Virus record (IMG/VR): IMGVR_UViG_3300028654_000060
Coordinates: 1-27,586 of that record
DNA: 27,586 nt
Reading direction: 5' to 3' (one strand)
From: a virus
This document shows, piece after piece, positions 1-4,997 of the stretch (its first letter is position 1; the number at the start of each line of letters is the position of its first letter). Made by a program: the position numbers and the translations under genes. Under the pieces are notes generated by a model, which saw nothing but the letters and a program-made list of their open reading frames with translations, was not told the DNA's origin and did not search any database.

Positions 1-164
1 TCTATGCACAGTATTGCTCTCGCAAAGAGCCGTCAGTCGAGCCTGCAACGCCTGAAAACGAAGTATTGCAAGAAGAAAAAGAATGGCAAGACGAGTTGCG
101 TTGGGAACACATTGTCGAAGAACGCACACCGACCGAGGAGAGGCCCGATGAGACAATTCTGTAG
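1..164 (+). CDS. C-terminal end of an acidic protein cut by the left edge
   Basis: Reading from base 3 gives 53 residues before a TAG stop at 162-164, with no start needed because the gene enters from the left edge. The peptide is rich in Glu (segments such as EEKEWQDELRWE and RTPTEERPDE), which looks like a real soluble, helical, acidic protein. The competing frame that opens with ATG at 4 reads as a Lys/Arg/Ser-rich string with KKKK and looks like out-of-frame translation until base 148. The stop overlaps the start of the next gene (ATG 148) by 17 bases, matching the dense packing of this block. No family recognised; function unknown. Confidence 0.55.
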   Translation, partial: YAQYCSRKEPSVEPATPENEVLQEEKEWQDELRWEHIVEERTPTEERPDETIL

Positions 165-351
165 GTTCTTACACTGGGTTGCGATGCGCATGCTCAGGGT
201 AGAACGATTCCTTCTCAATACTCAACTGATGGCTGCAAATAATGAGATGCGAAAGAAGGGTACCATTCCGCAGTTCTCGGCGCAGTTGCGAATACGTGAA
301 GATTTGCTCTCACAGTTGATCGAGATCAATCGCTTCTTGGATAGGAGATGA
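148..351 (+). CDS. Small basic helical phage protein, 67 aa
   Basis: I place the start at ATG 148 because a purine-rich ribosome site (GAGGAGAGG) sits just upstream. The same frame is open from base 4, but the first 48 codons give an unlikely basic peptide and overlap a better frame. The product is Arg/Leu/Met rich with a hydrophobic N-terminal helix (RQFCRFLHWVAMRMLRV) and an amphipathic C-terminus (IREDLLSQLIEINRFLDRR). It may be a short DNA- or membrane-associated helix, but there is no recognised family. Its TGA at 349-351 lies inside a run of three ATG codons that begins the next gene. Confidence 0.6.
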   Translation: MRQFCRFLHWVAMRMLRVERFLLNTQLMAANNEMRKKGTIPQFSAQLRIREDLLSQLIEINRFLDRR

Positions 352-356
352 TGATG
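343..356 (+). promoter_or_regulatory. Ribosome site followed by three consecutive ATG codons
   Basis: AGGAG at 343-347 is followed directly by ATG at 348, 351 and 354, all in one frame. Spacing favours the third ATG (six bases from AGGAG). The TGA of the upstream gene overlaps the run, so translation of the two genes is probably coupled. Confidence 0.55.
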
Positions 357-518
357 CTCACGACGCTGACCGTGATTTACTTTTCAATGGCGACGTTCAA
401 AGTTCACAGCTATAGCGTCGACGTGAAACCTGAAGAGTGCGTATCGACTGCCAAAGAAATCAAGGCGAAAGTAAAAGCAGGGCGCGTCTTCACGTTCTGT
501 GGAAGGCGGCAGATATGA
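354..518 (+). CDS. Small hypothetical phage protein, 54 aa
   Basis: This frame opens at the ATG triplet 348/351/354 and stops with TGA at 516-518. The third ATG has the best spacing to AGGAG. The protein starts with a short hydrophobic stretch (MLTTLTVIYFSMATF), followed by a charged segment with a Lys/Glu helix (STAKEIKAKVKAGR) and ends in FTFCGRRQI. The TGA overlaps the next start as ATGA (515-518), the same coupling used throughout this block, which supports the gene being real despite its size. Function unknown; no family recognised. Confidence 0.6.
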   Translation: MLTTLTVIYFSMATFKVHSYSVDVKPEECVSTAKEIKAKVKAGRVFTFCGRRQI

Positions 519-802
519 TCTGTCCGACATTTTCGTTTATTGAGCAACTGCAAGAAGCGATAAGCGCAATGCAGCATATCGAACATCACAAAGGCCGAGG
601 CGGCAGCAAAGAAAAGAGTTCTGCATTCTTTGGCCCTGTCATGCGAGATAAAGGCCCGATGAGCATGCCTGACTTGATACAACTGACAGGCAAGACGCAC
701 GGATGCATCAATAATGCGATGCATGACACACTGATAAAACGTGAGCTTGTCAGAAAAGTCTGGATTGAAGGACATGTACACTGGGAATGGATAGGAGAAT
801 GA
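515..802 (+). CDS. Putative winged-helix DNA-binding protein, 95 aa
   Basis: The start ATG at 515 overlaps the previous stop (ATGA) and has GGAAGG upstream; the open frame extends back to 437 but the extra residues lack a ribosome site. Residues 41-95 look like a winged helix-turn-helix: a helix (FFGPVMRD), a second helix (SMPDLIQLTG), a candidate recognition helix (THGCINNAMHDTLIKREL) and a beta-wing (VRKVWIEGHVHWEWIG). The N-terminus (FIEQLQEAISAMQHIEHH) could be a dimerising helix. By analogy such proteins are small transcription regulators or replication accessories. Fold call is by pattern only. Confidence 0.6.
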   Translation: MICPTFSFIEQLQEAISAMQHIEHHKGRGGSKEKSSAFFGPVMRDKGPMSMPDLIQLTGKTHGCINNAMHDTLIKRELVRKVWIEGHVHWEWIGE

Positions 803-803
803 T

Positions 804-1226
804 ATGACCAAGATCGGAAACGAGAACAAGGCGACGATTCACACCGGCCTTGAAAGCGCCGCCGCGCTGCCGGAGCAACCGGAGAACGAAGCGGCTTATC
901 CTGGCGGGCATTGCATTCCGGAAAGTTGCCCCCGCTGCGCGGAACTCGAAGCCGCTCTGTGCACCATGACAATTAAGTGGGAACGTGCTATGGAGGAAAG
1001 AGACGACCTCACCGCCCAACTCGTCAGCGTAAAAGAAAAGAACTTTGCGTTGCTTAGGGATGTTGCAGACAAGGCAGAACAACTCTCCCGCCAGCAGGAA
1101 GTGCTGGAGTCTGTTCGCAGCACGTTAGGCGACATTGTCAACCACTCACATAAATCAGAATGGATAAAAGATTGGGCAATAGAAGCACTCGCCGCCATCA
1201 AGGAACTTGAGGAGGGAAAATCGTGA
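804..1226 (+). CDS. Coiled-coil phage protein with a CxxC pair, 140 aa
   Basis: ATG at 804 follows AGGAGA at 793-798. The first about 40 residues are polar and probably disordered, then comes CPRCAELEAAL (Cys residues at 42 and 45), a long coiled coil from about 46 to 110 (charged, Glu/Lys/Gln rich, with DLTAQL and EQLSRQQEVLESV), and a C-terminal helix (DWAIEALAAIKELEEG). The C-terminal TGA overlaps the next GTG start as GTGA. Proteins of this CxxC plus coiled-coil style are frequent in phage accessory regions but have no assigned role. I do not recognise a defined family. Confidence 0.7.
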   Translation: MTKIGNENKATIHTGLESAAALPEQPENEAAYPGGHCIPESCPRCAELEAALCTMTIKWERAMEERDDLTAQLVSVKEKNFALLRDVADKAEQLSRQQEVLESVRSTLGDIVNHSHKSEWIKDWAIEALAAIKELEEGKS

Positions 1227-1468
1227 GCGAGAAATGCAACGGATGCAAAGGCGGCTTGTACAACTACCCCAGGGGGCTATGCCCGTACTGCGAAATCTCC
1301 ACCCTCCGCGCTCGCCTAGAAGCAGCAGAGAAGGACGCGGCGCGGTATCGGTGGCTTCGTGATGAACTGTATTCAGAAGAACTCAGGTGCGTTATGGCGC
1401 TGCAACTGAATGCCGTAATGGACGCCACCATTGATGCCGAACTTGCCAAGGAAGGAGCGGGAGTATGA
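1223..1468 (+). CDS. Small zinc-ribbon-like protein with the LRARLEAAEKDAARY module, 81 aa
   Basis: The start is GTG at 1223, overlapping the previous TGA (GTGA), with GGAGGG upstream. Two Cys pairs, CNGC at residues 5-8 and CPYC at 20-23, suggest a small zinc-binding knuckle. They are followed by the helix LRARLEAAEKDAARYRWLRDE, a module common in small phage proteins of unknown role. The C-terminus AELAKEG is shared with the product of the gene at 2560-2781, and the DNA under both segments is nearly identical, so the two genes have a common origin by duplication or recombination. Ends in an ATGA overlap with the next gene. Confidence 0.75.
   Translation: MSEKCNGCKGGLYNYPRGLCPYCEISTLRARLEAAEKDAARYRWLRDELYSEELRCVMALQLNAVMDATIDAELAKEGAGV
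1307..1335 (+). repeat. Direct repeat, copy 1 (coiled-coil module)
   Basis: A 29-base stretch identical to 2623-2651, encoding RARLEAAEK. A second shared stretch of 19 bases (GAACTTGCCAAGGAAGGAG) lies at 1439-1457 and 2752-2770. Between them the two genes differ completely. Confidence 0.85.
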
Positions 1469-1617
1469 AGGCCAAGGACGCGAACATTCGCCAAGCCCTG
1501 ATCGATAAGCTAGGGCCGGTAGGGACGAAGAAATCGCCCGGGCCGCTCTGGGGCGTCAAGTCGCACATTTGGAGCGCGCTAGCGGTCGCTGTAACCGCAT
1601 TGGAGACTAAACTATGA
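1465..1617 (+). CDS. Small hypothetical phage protein, 50 aa
   Basis: ATG at 1465 overlaps the upstream TGA (ATGA), and its own TGA at 1615-1617 overlaps the next ATG at 1614, so it fills the gap exactly between two genes. GGAGCGGGAG upstream serves as ribosome site. The product is basic in its first half (KAKDANIRQALIDKLGPVG) and ends with a short hydrophobic helix (WSALAVAVTALETKL). No family recognised. The perfect fit between neighbours is the main evidence that it is translated. Confidence 0.6.
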   Translation: MKAKDANIRQALIDKLGPVGTKKSPGPLWGVKSHIWSALAVAVTALETKL

Positions 1618-1895
1618 AAACTACGAGGGCCATAAAAATGCTCTGTTCCGCAGTTCCTCTGCTGCTCTTGCAAGGCTGCTTTTTCTTCTTCATTCCCGGA
1701 AGCGTGATCGACAGGGCAAGCGATTCGATGACCGGCGCCGAGGGCCAAAACTGCGTCAGCGTGAACGCCAAGATCGGCGATTCCGTCAGACTGCCTAACG
1801 GTCAGATGGGGACGATAAAATCACTGTCCGGGGAAACGACGAGATGCAAGAATCCGGCGCTCCCTATTCGAGCGCTTGTCGAGGTAACAGCATGA
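1614..1895 (+). CDS. Predicted phage-encoded lipoprotein, 93 aa
   Basis: The N-terminus has a basic n-region (MKTTRAIK), a hydrophobic core and a lipobox LLLQGC with the lipidated Cys at residue 22, so the mature protein (about 72 aa) should be anchored to a membrane by signal peptidase II processing. The mature part begins FFFFIPGSV and carries a small beta-rich segment (IGDSVRLPNGQMGTIKSL) with two Cys (46 and 78) that may form a disulfide. The start is ATG at 1614 in an ATGA overlap. Known phage lipoproteins expressed outside the lysis cassette (for example T5 Llp) block receptors against superinfection; that role here is inference. It is not an Rz1: it is far from the lysis genes and not Pro-rich. 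Confidence 0.7.
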   Translation: MKTTRAIKMLCSAVPLLLLQGCFFFFIPGSVIDRASDSMTGAEGQNCVSVNAKIGDSVRLPNGQMGTIKSLSGETTRCKNPALPIRALVEVTA

Positions 1896-1927
1896 CTAGT
1901 GAAATGGCTATCAGGAGAGCAGCGTAA
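1892..1927 (+). CDS. 11-codon mini-ORF bridging two coupled genes
   Basis: ATG 1892 overlaps the lipoprotein stop (ATGA) and the TAA at 1925-1927 overlaps the next ATG (TAATG). The peptide MTSEMAIRRAA is too short for a function; its likely use is to carry ribosomes across the gap to 1927. The AGGAGA for the next gene lies inside it. Confidence 0.3.
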   Translation: MTSEMAIRRAA

Positions 1928-2106
1928 TGACCCACCGCTGGTACTGGCGGAAATATCTACCCGAGCGTTTCGGCCAGTTGTGCCGGATCGTCAAAACGGG
2001 GCGCATGAATTCTGCGCTGATCGAGTTTGAGGACGGGTATCGAGTGCTGTCGAGTCGCTATGCGGTTAGGCGGGACAGGACGCCACCATTGAGGATTATC
2101 CCATGA
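1927..2106 (+). CDS. Conserved small phage protein (RWYWRKYLPERFGQ type), 59 aa
   Basis: ATG at 1927 follows AGGAGA at 1913-1918 and the TGA at 2104-2106 overlaps the next ATG (2103). The protein is basic and aromatic at the N-terminus (RWYWRKYLPERFGQLCRIV) followed by a strand pattern (NSALIEFEDGYRVLSSRYAVRR). I recall closely similar short proteins (LPERFGQ and NSALVEFEDG) in phages and prophages of Burkholderiales; this is memory, not a search. The fold may be a small SH3-like barrel. Function unknown. Confidence 0.75.
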   Translation: MTHRWYWRKYLPERFGQLCRIVKTGRMNSALIEFEDGYRVLSSRYAVRRDRTPPLRIIP

Positions 2107-2375
2107 GCAAACAATGTCCTAGCTGTGGCGGAGACTGCGGCTATACCAAGAAGCATGGTTGTCAGTATTCCCATGCCGCCAAGGTTGATCGTGTCGCCAC
2201 TGACATGATCGAACTGCCACTGAAACTCATCAAGGCGATCTTGCACAAACACGAAACCTCTGTGATCGAAGTCATGGGTGAGCAGGTTAAACAGTACAAC
2301 GATCTCGTTGATCGAATACTCGCCGGAACTAATCACGCTCACATTGACGACTGGCTAAAGGAGAATCGGCCATGA
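2103..2375 (+). CDS. Cys-rich small phage protein, 90 aa
   Basis: ATG at 2103 overlaps the previous TGA. The N-terminus has a compact Cys cluster, CPSCGGDCGYTKKHGC (residues 5-20), followed by His, suggesting a zinc-binding knuckle. Residues 27-70 are mostly helical (ATDMIELPLKLIKAILHKH), then a charged end DDWLKENRP. A zinc knuckle plus a helix would suit nucleic-acid or protein binding. No known family recognised. Ends in an ATGA overlap with the next gene. Confidence 0.7.
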   Translation: MSKQCPSCGGDCGYTKKHGCQYSHAAKVDRVATDMIELPLKLIKAILHKHETSVIEVMGEQVKQYNDLVDRILAGTNHAHIDDWLKENRP

Positions 2376-2560
2376 CTGCCACTGAGTATGAGGCCATACG
2401 AGTATCCAGACAGAAAGTGTTTGGCGAACTGTCTGATTTGCAACGATTGAACGGTAGAGCAATTATCGACATTGCTCTTGACGAAATCACCACTCTCCGC
2501 GCCCAACTCGCCACCCAGAAGGCGCTAGTGGAGATGTGCGAGAAGGAAGGAATAAAGTAA
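2372..2560 (+). CDS. Small helical phage protein, 62 aa
   Basis: ATG at 2372 overlaps the previous TGA; GGAG lies upstream. The product is one or two amphipathic helices (YEAIRVSRQKVFGELSDLQRL and IALDEITTLRAQLATQKALVE), with no Cys pair. The first part resembles short phage proteins carrying the pattern RQxxxFGxLxDLQRLN; the end TTLRAQL is the coiled-coil start used by neighbouring genes. Stop TAA overlaps the next ATG by one base (TAATG at 2558-2562). Function unknown. Confidence 0.65.
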   Translation: MTATEYEAIRVSRQKVFGELSDLQRLNGRAIIDIALDEITTLRAQLATQKALVEMCEKEGIK

Positions 2561-2781
2561 TGGAATGGGTACATCTCACTCAGCAAGACTACAACGATCT
2601 TGAGGCTGAGACCGAAGCTCTTCGCGCTCGCCTAGAAGCAGCAGAGAAGGATGCGGCGAGGTATGAAGTTTTAGGGTACGTTGAAGGCTTTCACGGAATC
2701 ATCTTTGACCATCCACAAACCAGATTCTCACGTCCGGTGTACGTGAAAGCAGAACTTGCCAAGGAAGGAGAGAAGAAATGA
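2560..2781 (+). CDS. Small protein with the LRARLEAAEKDAARY module, partial paralogue of 1223-1468, 73 aa
   Basis: I use ATG 2560 (GGAAGG upstream, one-base overlap with the previous stop) rather than the ATG at 2536, which would overlap the upstream gene more deeply. The N-terminus is acidic and helical (HLTQQDYNDLEAETEALRARL), then the module shared with 1223-1468, an unrelated middle (GYVEGFHGIIFDHPQTRF) and the shared C-terminus AELAKEG. Unlike its partner it has no Cys pairs. Function unknown; the shared helix probably mediates oligomerisation. Ends in ATGA overlap with the next gene. Confidence 0.7.
   Translation: MEWVHLTQQDYNDLEAETEALRARLEAAEKDAARYEVLGYVEGFHGIIFDHPQTRFSRPVYVKAELAKEGEKK
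2623..2651 (+). repeat. Direct repeat, copy 2 (coiled-coil module)
   Basis: Identical over 29 bases to 1307-1335, and nearly identical for another dozen bases downstream. Sits in the same reading frame of the encoded helix in both genes. Confidence 0.85.
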
Positions 2782-3125
2782 CCCTCAGTCAAGAACTCTA
2801 TAAGCAAGTGACAGAAGACCATCCTTACCTTGAGCCTTGCCCGGTCTGCGGTGTTGCTGCTGAACTCTGGCAGTACAGCAAAGACTTCAAGGATGGCCCG
2901 ATACAGAAAGTTGTCATGTGCACAAACGGAGAACGCTTTGATCCACAGGACTGTGTTCAAGGCGAAGGTTGTTTGCTTTACATGCCACCAGACAGTTTCT
3001 ATCGCGGCCGAATCATTGAAGCTGTGAAGTATTGGAATGCTTACGCCAAGGCAATCAAAGCGCAACGCCACAAAAGAAATTGGGAGCGATGCAAGCCGAT
3101 GAGAACACAGGAGCCAAAGCCATGA
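2778..3125 (+). CDS. Lar-like zinc-ribbon protein (possible restriction alleviation), 115 aa
   Basis: ATG 2778 overlaps the previous TGA (ATGA). The motif LEPCPVCG (Cys at 21 and 24) matches the start of Lar-family proteins, usually LKPCPFCG. A second set of Cys follows (VMCTNG, PQDC, GEGC), and then the family-like ending: a helix with EAVKYWNAYAKA in place of the usual AIxAWN. Lar of the Rac prophage modulates type I restriction of unmodified DNA; most phage relatives are untested. The protein is longer than minimal Lar proteins (about 60-70 aa) because of an expanded segment between the Cys pairs and a basic tail (RHKRNWERCKPMR). Family call moderate, function inferred. Confidence 0.6.
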   Translation: MTLSQELYKQVTEDHPYLEPCPVCGVAAELWQYSKDFKDGPIQKVVMCTNGERFDPQDCVQGEGCLLYMPPDSFYRGRIIEAVKYWNAYAKAIKAQRHKRNWERCKPMRTQEPKP

Positions 3126-3859
3126 CCAAAGATGAACAAGACAAGCTGACGCTGGAAGTTGCAAGAGAGGTTAAAGGCACGCTTACGTTCGGCGATGCCG
3201 ATGACGCCATAGAACTCTGCTCCCGCTTCCTCGAACGAGTAGATGCCGAGCGGGGGAAGGAGAACGGGGAGGCGGTCTGTTGGGTGCTGAATGACGACAT
3301 TGAATATGATGGAACAACGCACAGCCTGACAACAATCAACGTCATGCCAGCGAATCCAGACAACTGGTCCCCCCTCTACCTCTCCCCCACCATCCAGCCC
3401 GCCAGAGAAGCCGAGTTGCTGGCGATCATCCAGAAGAAGGATGAGGCTCTGCACGCTATTAGCCTTTGTGAAATTAATTCAATGAGCAGTCGCATGGAGA
3501 TGGGCCGTTTGTCCAGAGAAGCCCTCGCACTGAAACCGGAGAAAAAAACAATGACCGACACCATCGAGCAACTACAAGCCGAGAACGCCGCAGGACGAAG
3601 AATGTTTGACAAAGAAGTTGCGAGAAATGTTGAACTCGCAGCGCAGAATCAGGCGATGCGGAAGGCGATGTTTGCTATTCTTTGCGATCCAGAAGGAACA
3701 CCATGCTTTAGAGGGTCAGACGGTGACAGAGCGGTAATTGCAGAAGTCATCGCCCTCCCCGACCCCGCCACCGACATCCGCCAACTCGCAGCCGACGAAC
3801 TGATCGAGGACAAGATTGCGGCGAGTCATGCCGCCGTCAAGGGCGACTTTCTTGGTTAG
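3122..3859 (+). CDS. Mosaic phage accessory protein, 245 aa (possible fusion of two small genes)
   Basis: ATG 3122 overlaps the previous TGA. Residues 1-90 contain a helix and a segment ending NPDNWSPLYLSP, a pattern frequent in small phage proteins that close with WxPLY. Residues 91-140 are helical. At residue 144 there is an internal Met (MTDTIEQLQAENAAGRRMF) preceded by GGAGAAAAAAACA, a plausible ribosome site and a run of seven A, so residues 144-245 may also be made as a separate 102-aa protein or derive from a once separate gene. The C-terminal part is a coiled coil with two Cys (LCDPEGTPCF). Its end overlaps the Rz gene of the opposite strand by 23 bases. Function unknown. Confidence 0.65.
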   Translation: MTKDEQDKLTLEVAREVKGTLTFGDADDAIELCSRFLERVDAERGKENGEAVCWVLNDDIEYDGTTHSLTTINVMPANPDNWSPLYLSPTIQPAREAELLAIIQKKDEALHAISLCEINSMSSRMEMGRLSREALALKPEKKTMTDTIEQLQAENAAGRRMFDKEVARNVELAAQNQAMRKAMFAILCDPEGTPCFRGSDGDRAVIAEVIALPDPATDIRQLAADELIEDKIAASHAAVKGDFLG

Positions 3860-4313
3860 GCCAAGCTTTACGACACGTTATTGAATCAACATAGTGTCCT
3901 TGAGCATGGTCTGCCATGTCTGCAAGTTGGTCTGTACACTGTCCAAATATGATTGTGAGGGTGGAGACTCTAGCGCGACAGGCGGTAAGGGTAATACTGG
4001 ACAAGCCGTTGCTGATATTGGTGAGTTGGTCGCGCAGCTTGCCAACAGTAGCGTTATTGGCAGCAGCCATAGCGTCTTTGTCTTTCCGTAGTTTGTCTGC
4101 TTCATCTTGCGCTCCTTTGAGTTGGGCCTTCCAATCACTTTCTTTCGCTCTCGCCTGTTCTTCTGCGGCAACCAGTTTCACGTTGTACTCGGCAACATCC
4201 TTTGCCCTTTGAGCATCACTGATACTTTTATCGTACAAGTGAATTGCCCAAGCCACAGCAGCAGCAAGAGCAGCGACGGCAATCAGTTTCATCCACCACG
4301 GTATCAGACTCAT
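3837..4313 (-). CDS. Rz: Rz-like i-spanin, 158 aa
   Basis: The protein has an uncleaved N-terminal membrane anchor (about residues 5-24, rich in Ala) with three start residues outside, then a long periplasmic coiled coil (about 27-100, AKDVAEYNVKLVAAEEQARAKE and DEADKLRKDKDAMAAANN) and a C-terminal globular part with Cys residues (113, 126 and 147). This is the classic inner-membrane spanin layout. It starts at ATG 4313, overlapping the holin stop (ATGA), and fully contains the Rz1 gene in another frame. With Rz1 it should fuse inner and outer membranes in the final lysis step of a Gram-negative host. Its 3' end overlaps the convergent + strand gene by 23 bases. Confidence 0.85.
   Translation of the reverse strand: MSLIPWWMKLIAVAALAAAVAWAIHLYDKSISDAQRAKDVAEYNVKLVAAEEQARAKESDWKAQLKGAQDEADKLRKDKDAMAAANNATVGKLRDQLTNISNGLSSITLTACRARVSTLTIIFGQCTDQLADMADHAQGHYVDSITCRKAWPNQESRP
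3878..4105 (-). CDS. Rz1: Rz1-like o-spanin lipoprotein nested in Rz, 75 aa
   Basis: This frame lies wholly inside Rz in the +1 frame. I choose ATG 4105 (residue 1 of MKQTNYGKTKTLW) because it gives a proper signal peptide and lipobox LLLASC with the lipidated Cys at residue 24; the longer upstream frame adds a basic peptide with no function. The mature protein is about 52 aa and Pro-rich (CPVLPLPPVALESPPSQ), as expected for outer-membrane spanins, ending in a short helix. Full nesting inside Rz is the lambda-type arrangement. It partners Rz across the periplasm. Confidence 0.85.
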   Translation of the reverse strand: MKQTNYGKTKTLWLLPITLLLASCATNSPISATACPVLPLPPVALESPPSQSYLDSVQTNLQTWQTMLKDTMLIQ

Positions 4314-4549
4314 TTCACAATGTCCTTATAGGTATCAAAAGCCCACTTTGCATAAAACGAGGCAGGAACTTGAACCGCTGCAATTATCGCCGCAGTTCCC
4401 GTACCGTCGTACAACTTGCTTGCTGCAAACCCGAAACTCCATTGAGTCACATACCACAAGAAATAGATTGCAGAGATCAGAACAGCAGTTGACTTAATGT
4501 GGTTGCGCTGCATCCAATCTGAAAATCTATGCCGACGACGCTCTGTCAT
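4310..4549 (-). CDS. Putative holin, two membrane segments, 79 aa
   Basis: ATG 4549 overlaps the lysozyme stop (ATGA) with GGAGG just upstream; the open frame extends further but only into the lysozyme gene. The N-terminus is strongly basic (TERRRHRFSDWMQRNHIK), then a first membrane helix (STAVLISAIYFLWYV...), a polar loop (KLYDGTGT), and a second hydrophobic segment (AAIIAAVQVPASFYAKWAF) followed by TYKDIVK. Size, two membrane helices and position between lysozyme and Rz fit a class II-type holin that times lysis and releases the endolysin. No specific family recognised. Confidence 0.7.
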   Translation of the reverse strand: MTERRRHRFSDWMQRNHIKSTAVLISAIYFLWYVTQWSFGFAASKLYDGTGTAAIIAAVQVPASFYAKWAFDTYKDIVK

Positions 4550-4986
4550 CCTGCCTCCATCATATCGGCAAGCCTGACCGAACGATCTCCTACCTGTGCA
4601 GCCCACTTGCTTGCCAGCATCGCTTCGGCCGCACCTTCATAATCTCCTGACGTGATGCTTTCGAGCATGTGATGAAAGCCGAGCAAACCGTTGATACCCA
4701 TATTAAAGCACATGCTTGCAAGAACGCGCTGTCTGGGGTAAGTGAGTGTTCGCCACCAGCCGAGATACCGATCCAACGCAGAGAACACATGCGTAACGTC
4801 ATCGACTAGAATACTATACACCTGTGAATCATTCAGCGGATACTCCAGCCCACTCGGTAGTGGCTTCGCATTCAGGTTATGTCCAACTGCCACAGTCGGA
4901 ATTCCTTCCGTATCCATGTAGGGCGTATACCGCACTCCCTCATCTCTGCGCAGTTCCTCAATCAACAGTGGATCATTAGGTGACAT
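4546..4986 (-). CDS. Endolysin, T4-type lysozyme (GH24), 146 aa
   Basis: The catalytic region aligns by eye with T4 lysozyme: Glu16 (RRDEG), Asp25 (YMDTEG) and Thr31 (IPTVAVGHN) correspond to the E11-D20-T26 triad, and the GxGH-like turn is present as VGHN. The C-terminal half has the helical pattern of the family (CFNMGINGLLGF, similar to MVFQMGETGVAGF in T4). It hydrolyses the NAM-NAG bond of peptidoglycan. No signal peptide or SAR segment is visible, so it should be cytoplasmic until the holin opens the membrane. Length is slightly under T4's 164. AAGGAG precedes ATG 4986. Very likely correct. Confidence 0.93.
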   Translation of the reverse strand: MSPNDPLLIEELRRDEGVRYTPYMDTEGIPTVAVGHNLNAKPLPSGLEYPLNDSQVYSILVDDVTHVFSALDRYLGWWRTLTYPRQRVLASMCFNMGINGLLGFHHMLESITSGDYEGAAEAMLASKWAAQVGDRSVRLADMMEAG

Positions 4987-4997
4987 TTAAATCTCCT

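Noticed and set aside
4-147. Open frame with ATG at 4 as the true start of the first gene
   Set aside because: The peptide is basic and low quality, has no ribosome site, and overlaps a better acidic frame. ATG 148 has a good ribosome site.
3849-3866. Intrinsic terminator at the convergent gene ends
   Set aside because: The only hairpin (CTTGG / CCAAG) has a five-base stem and no T-tract on either strand.
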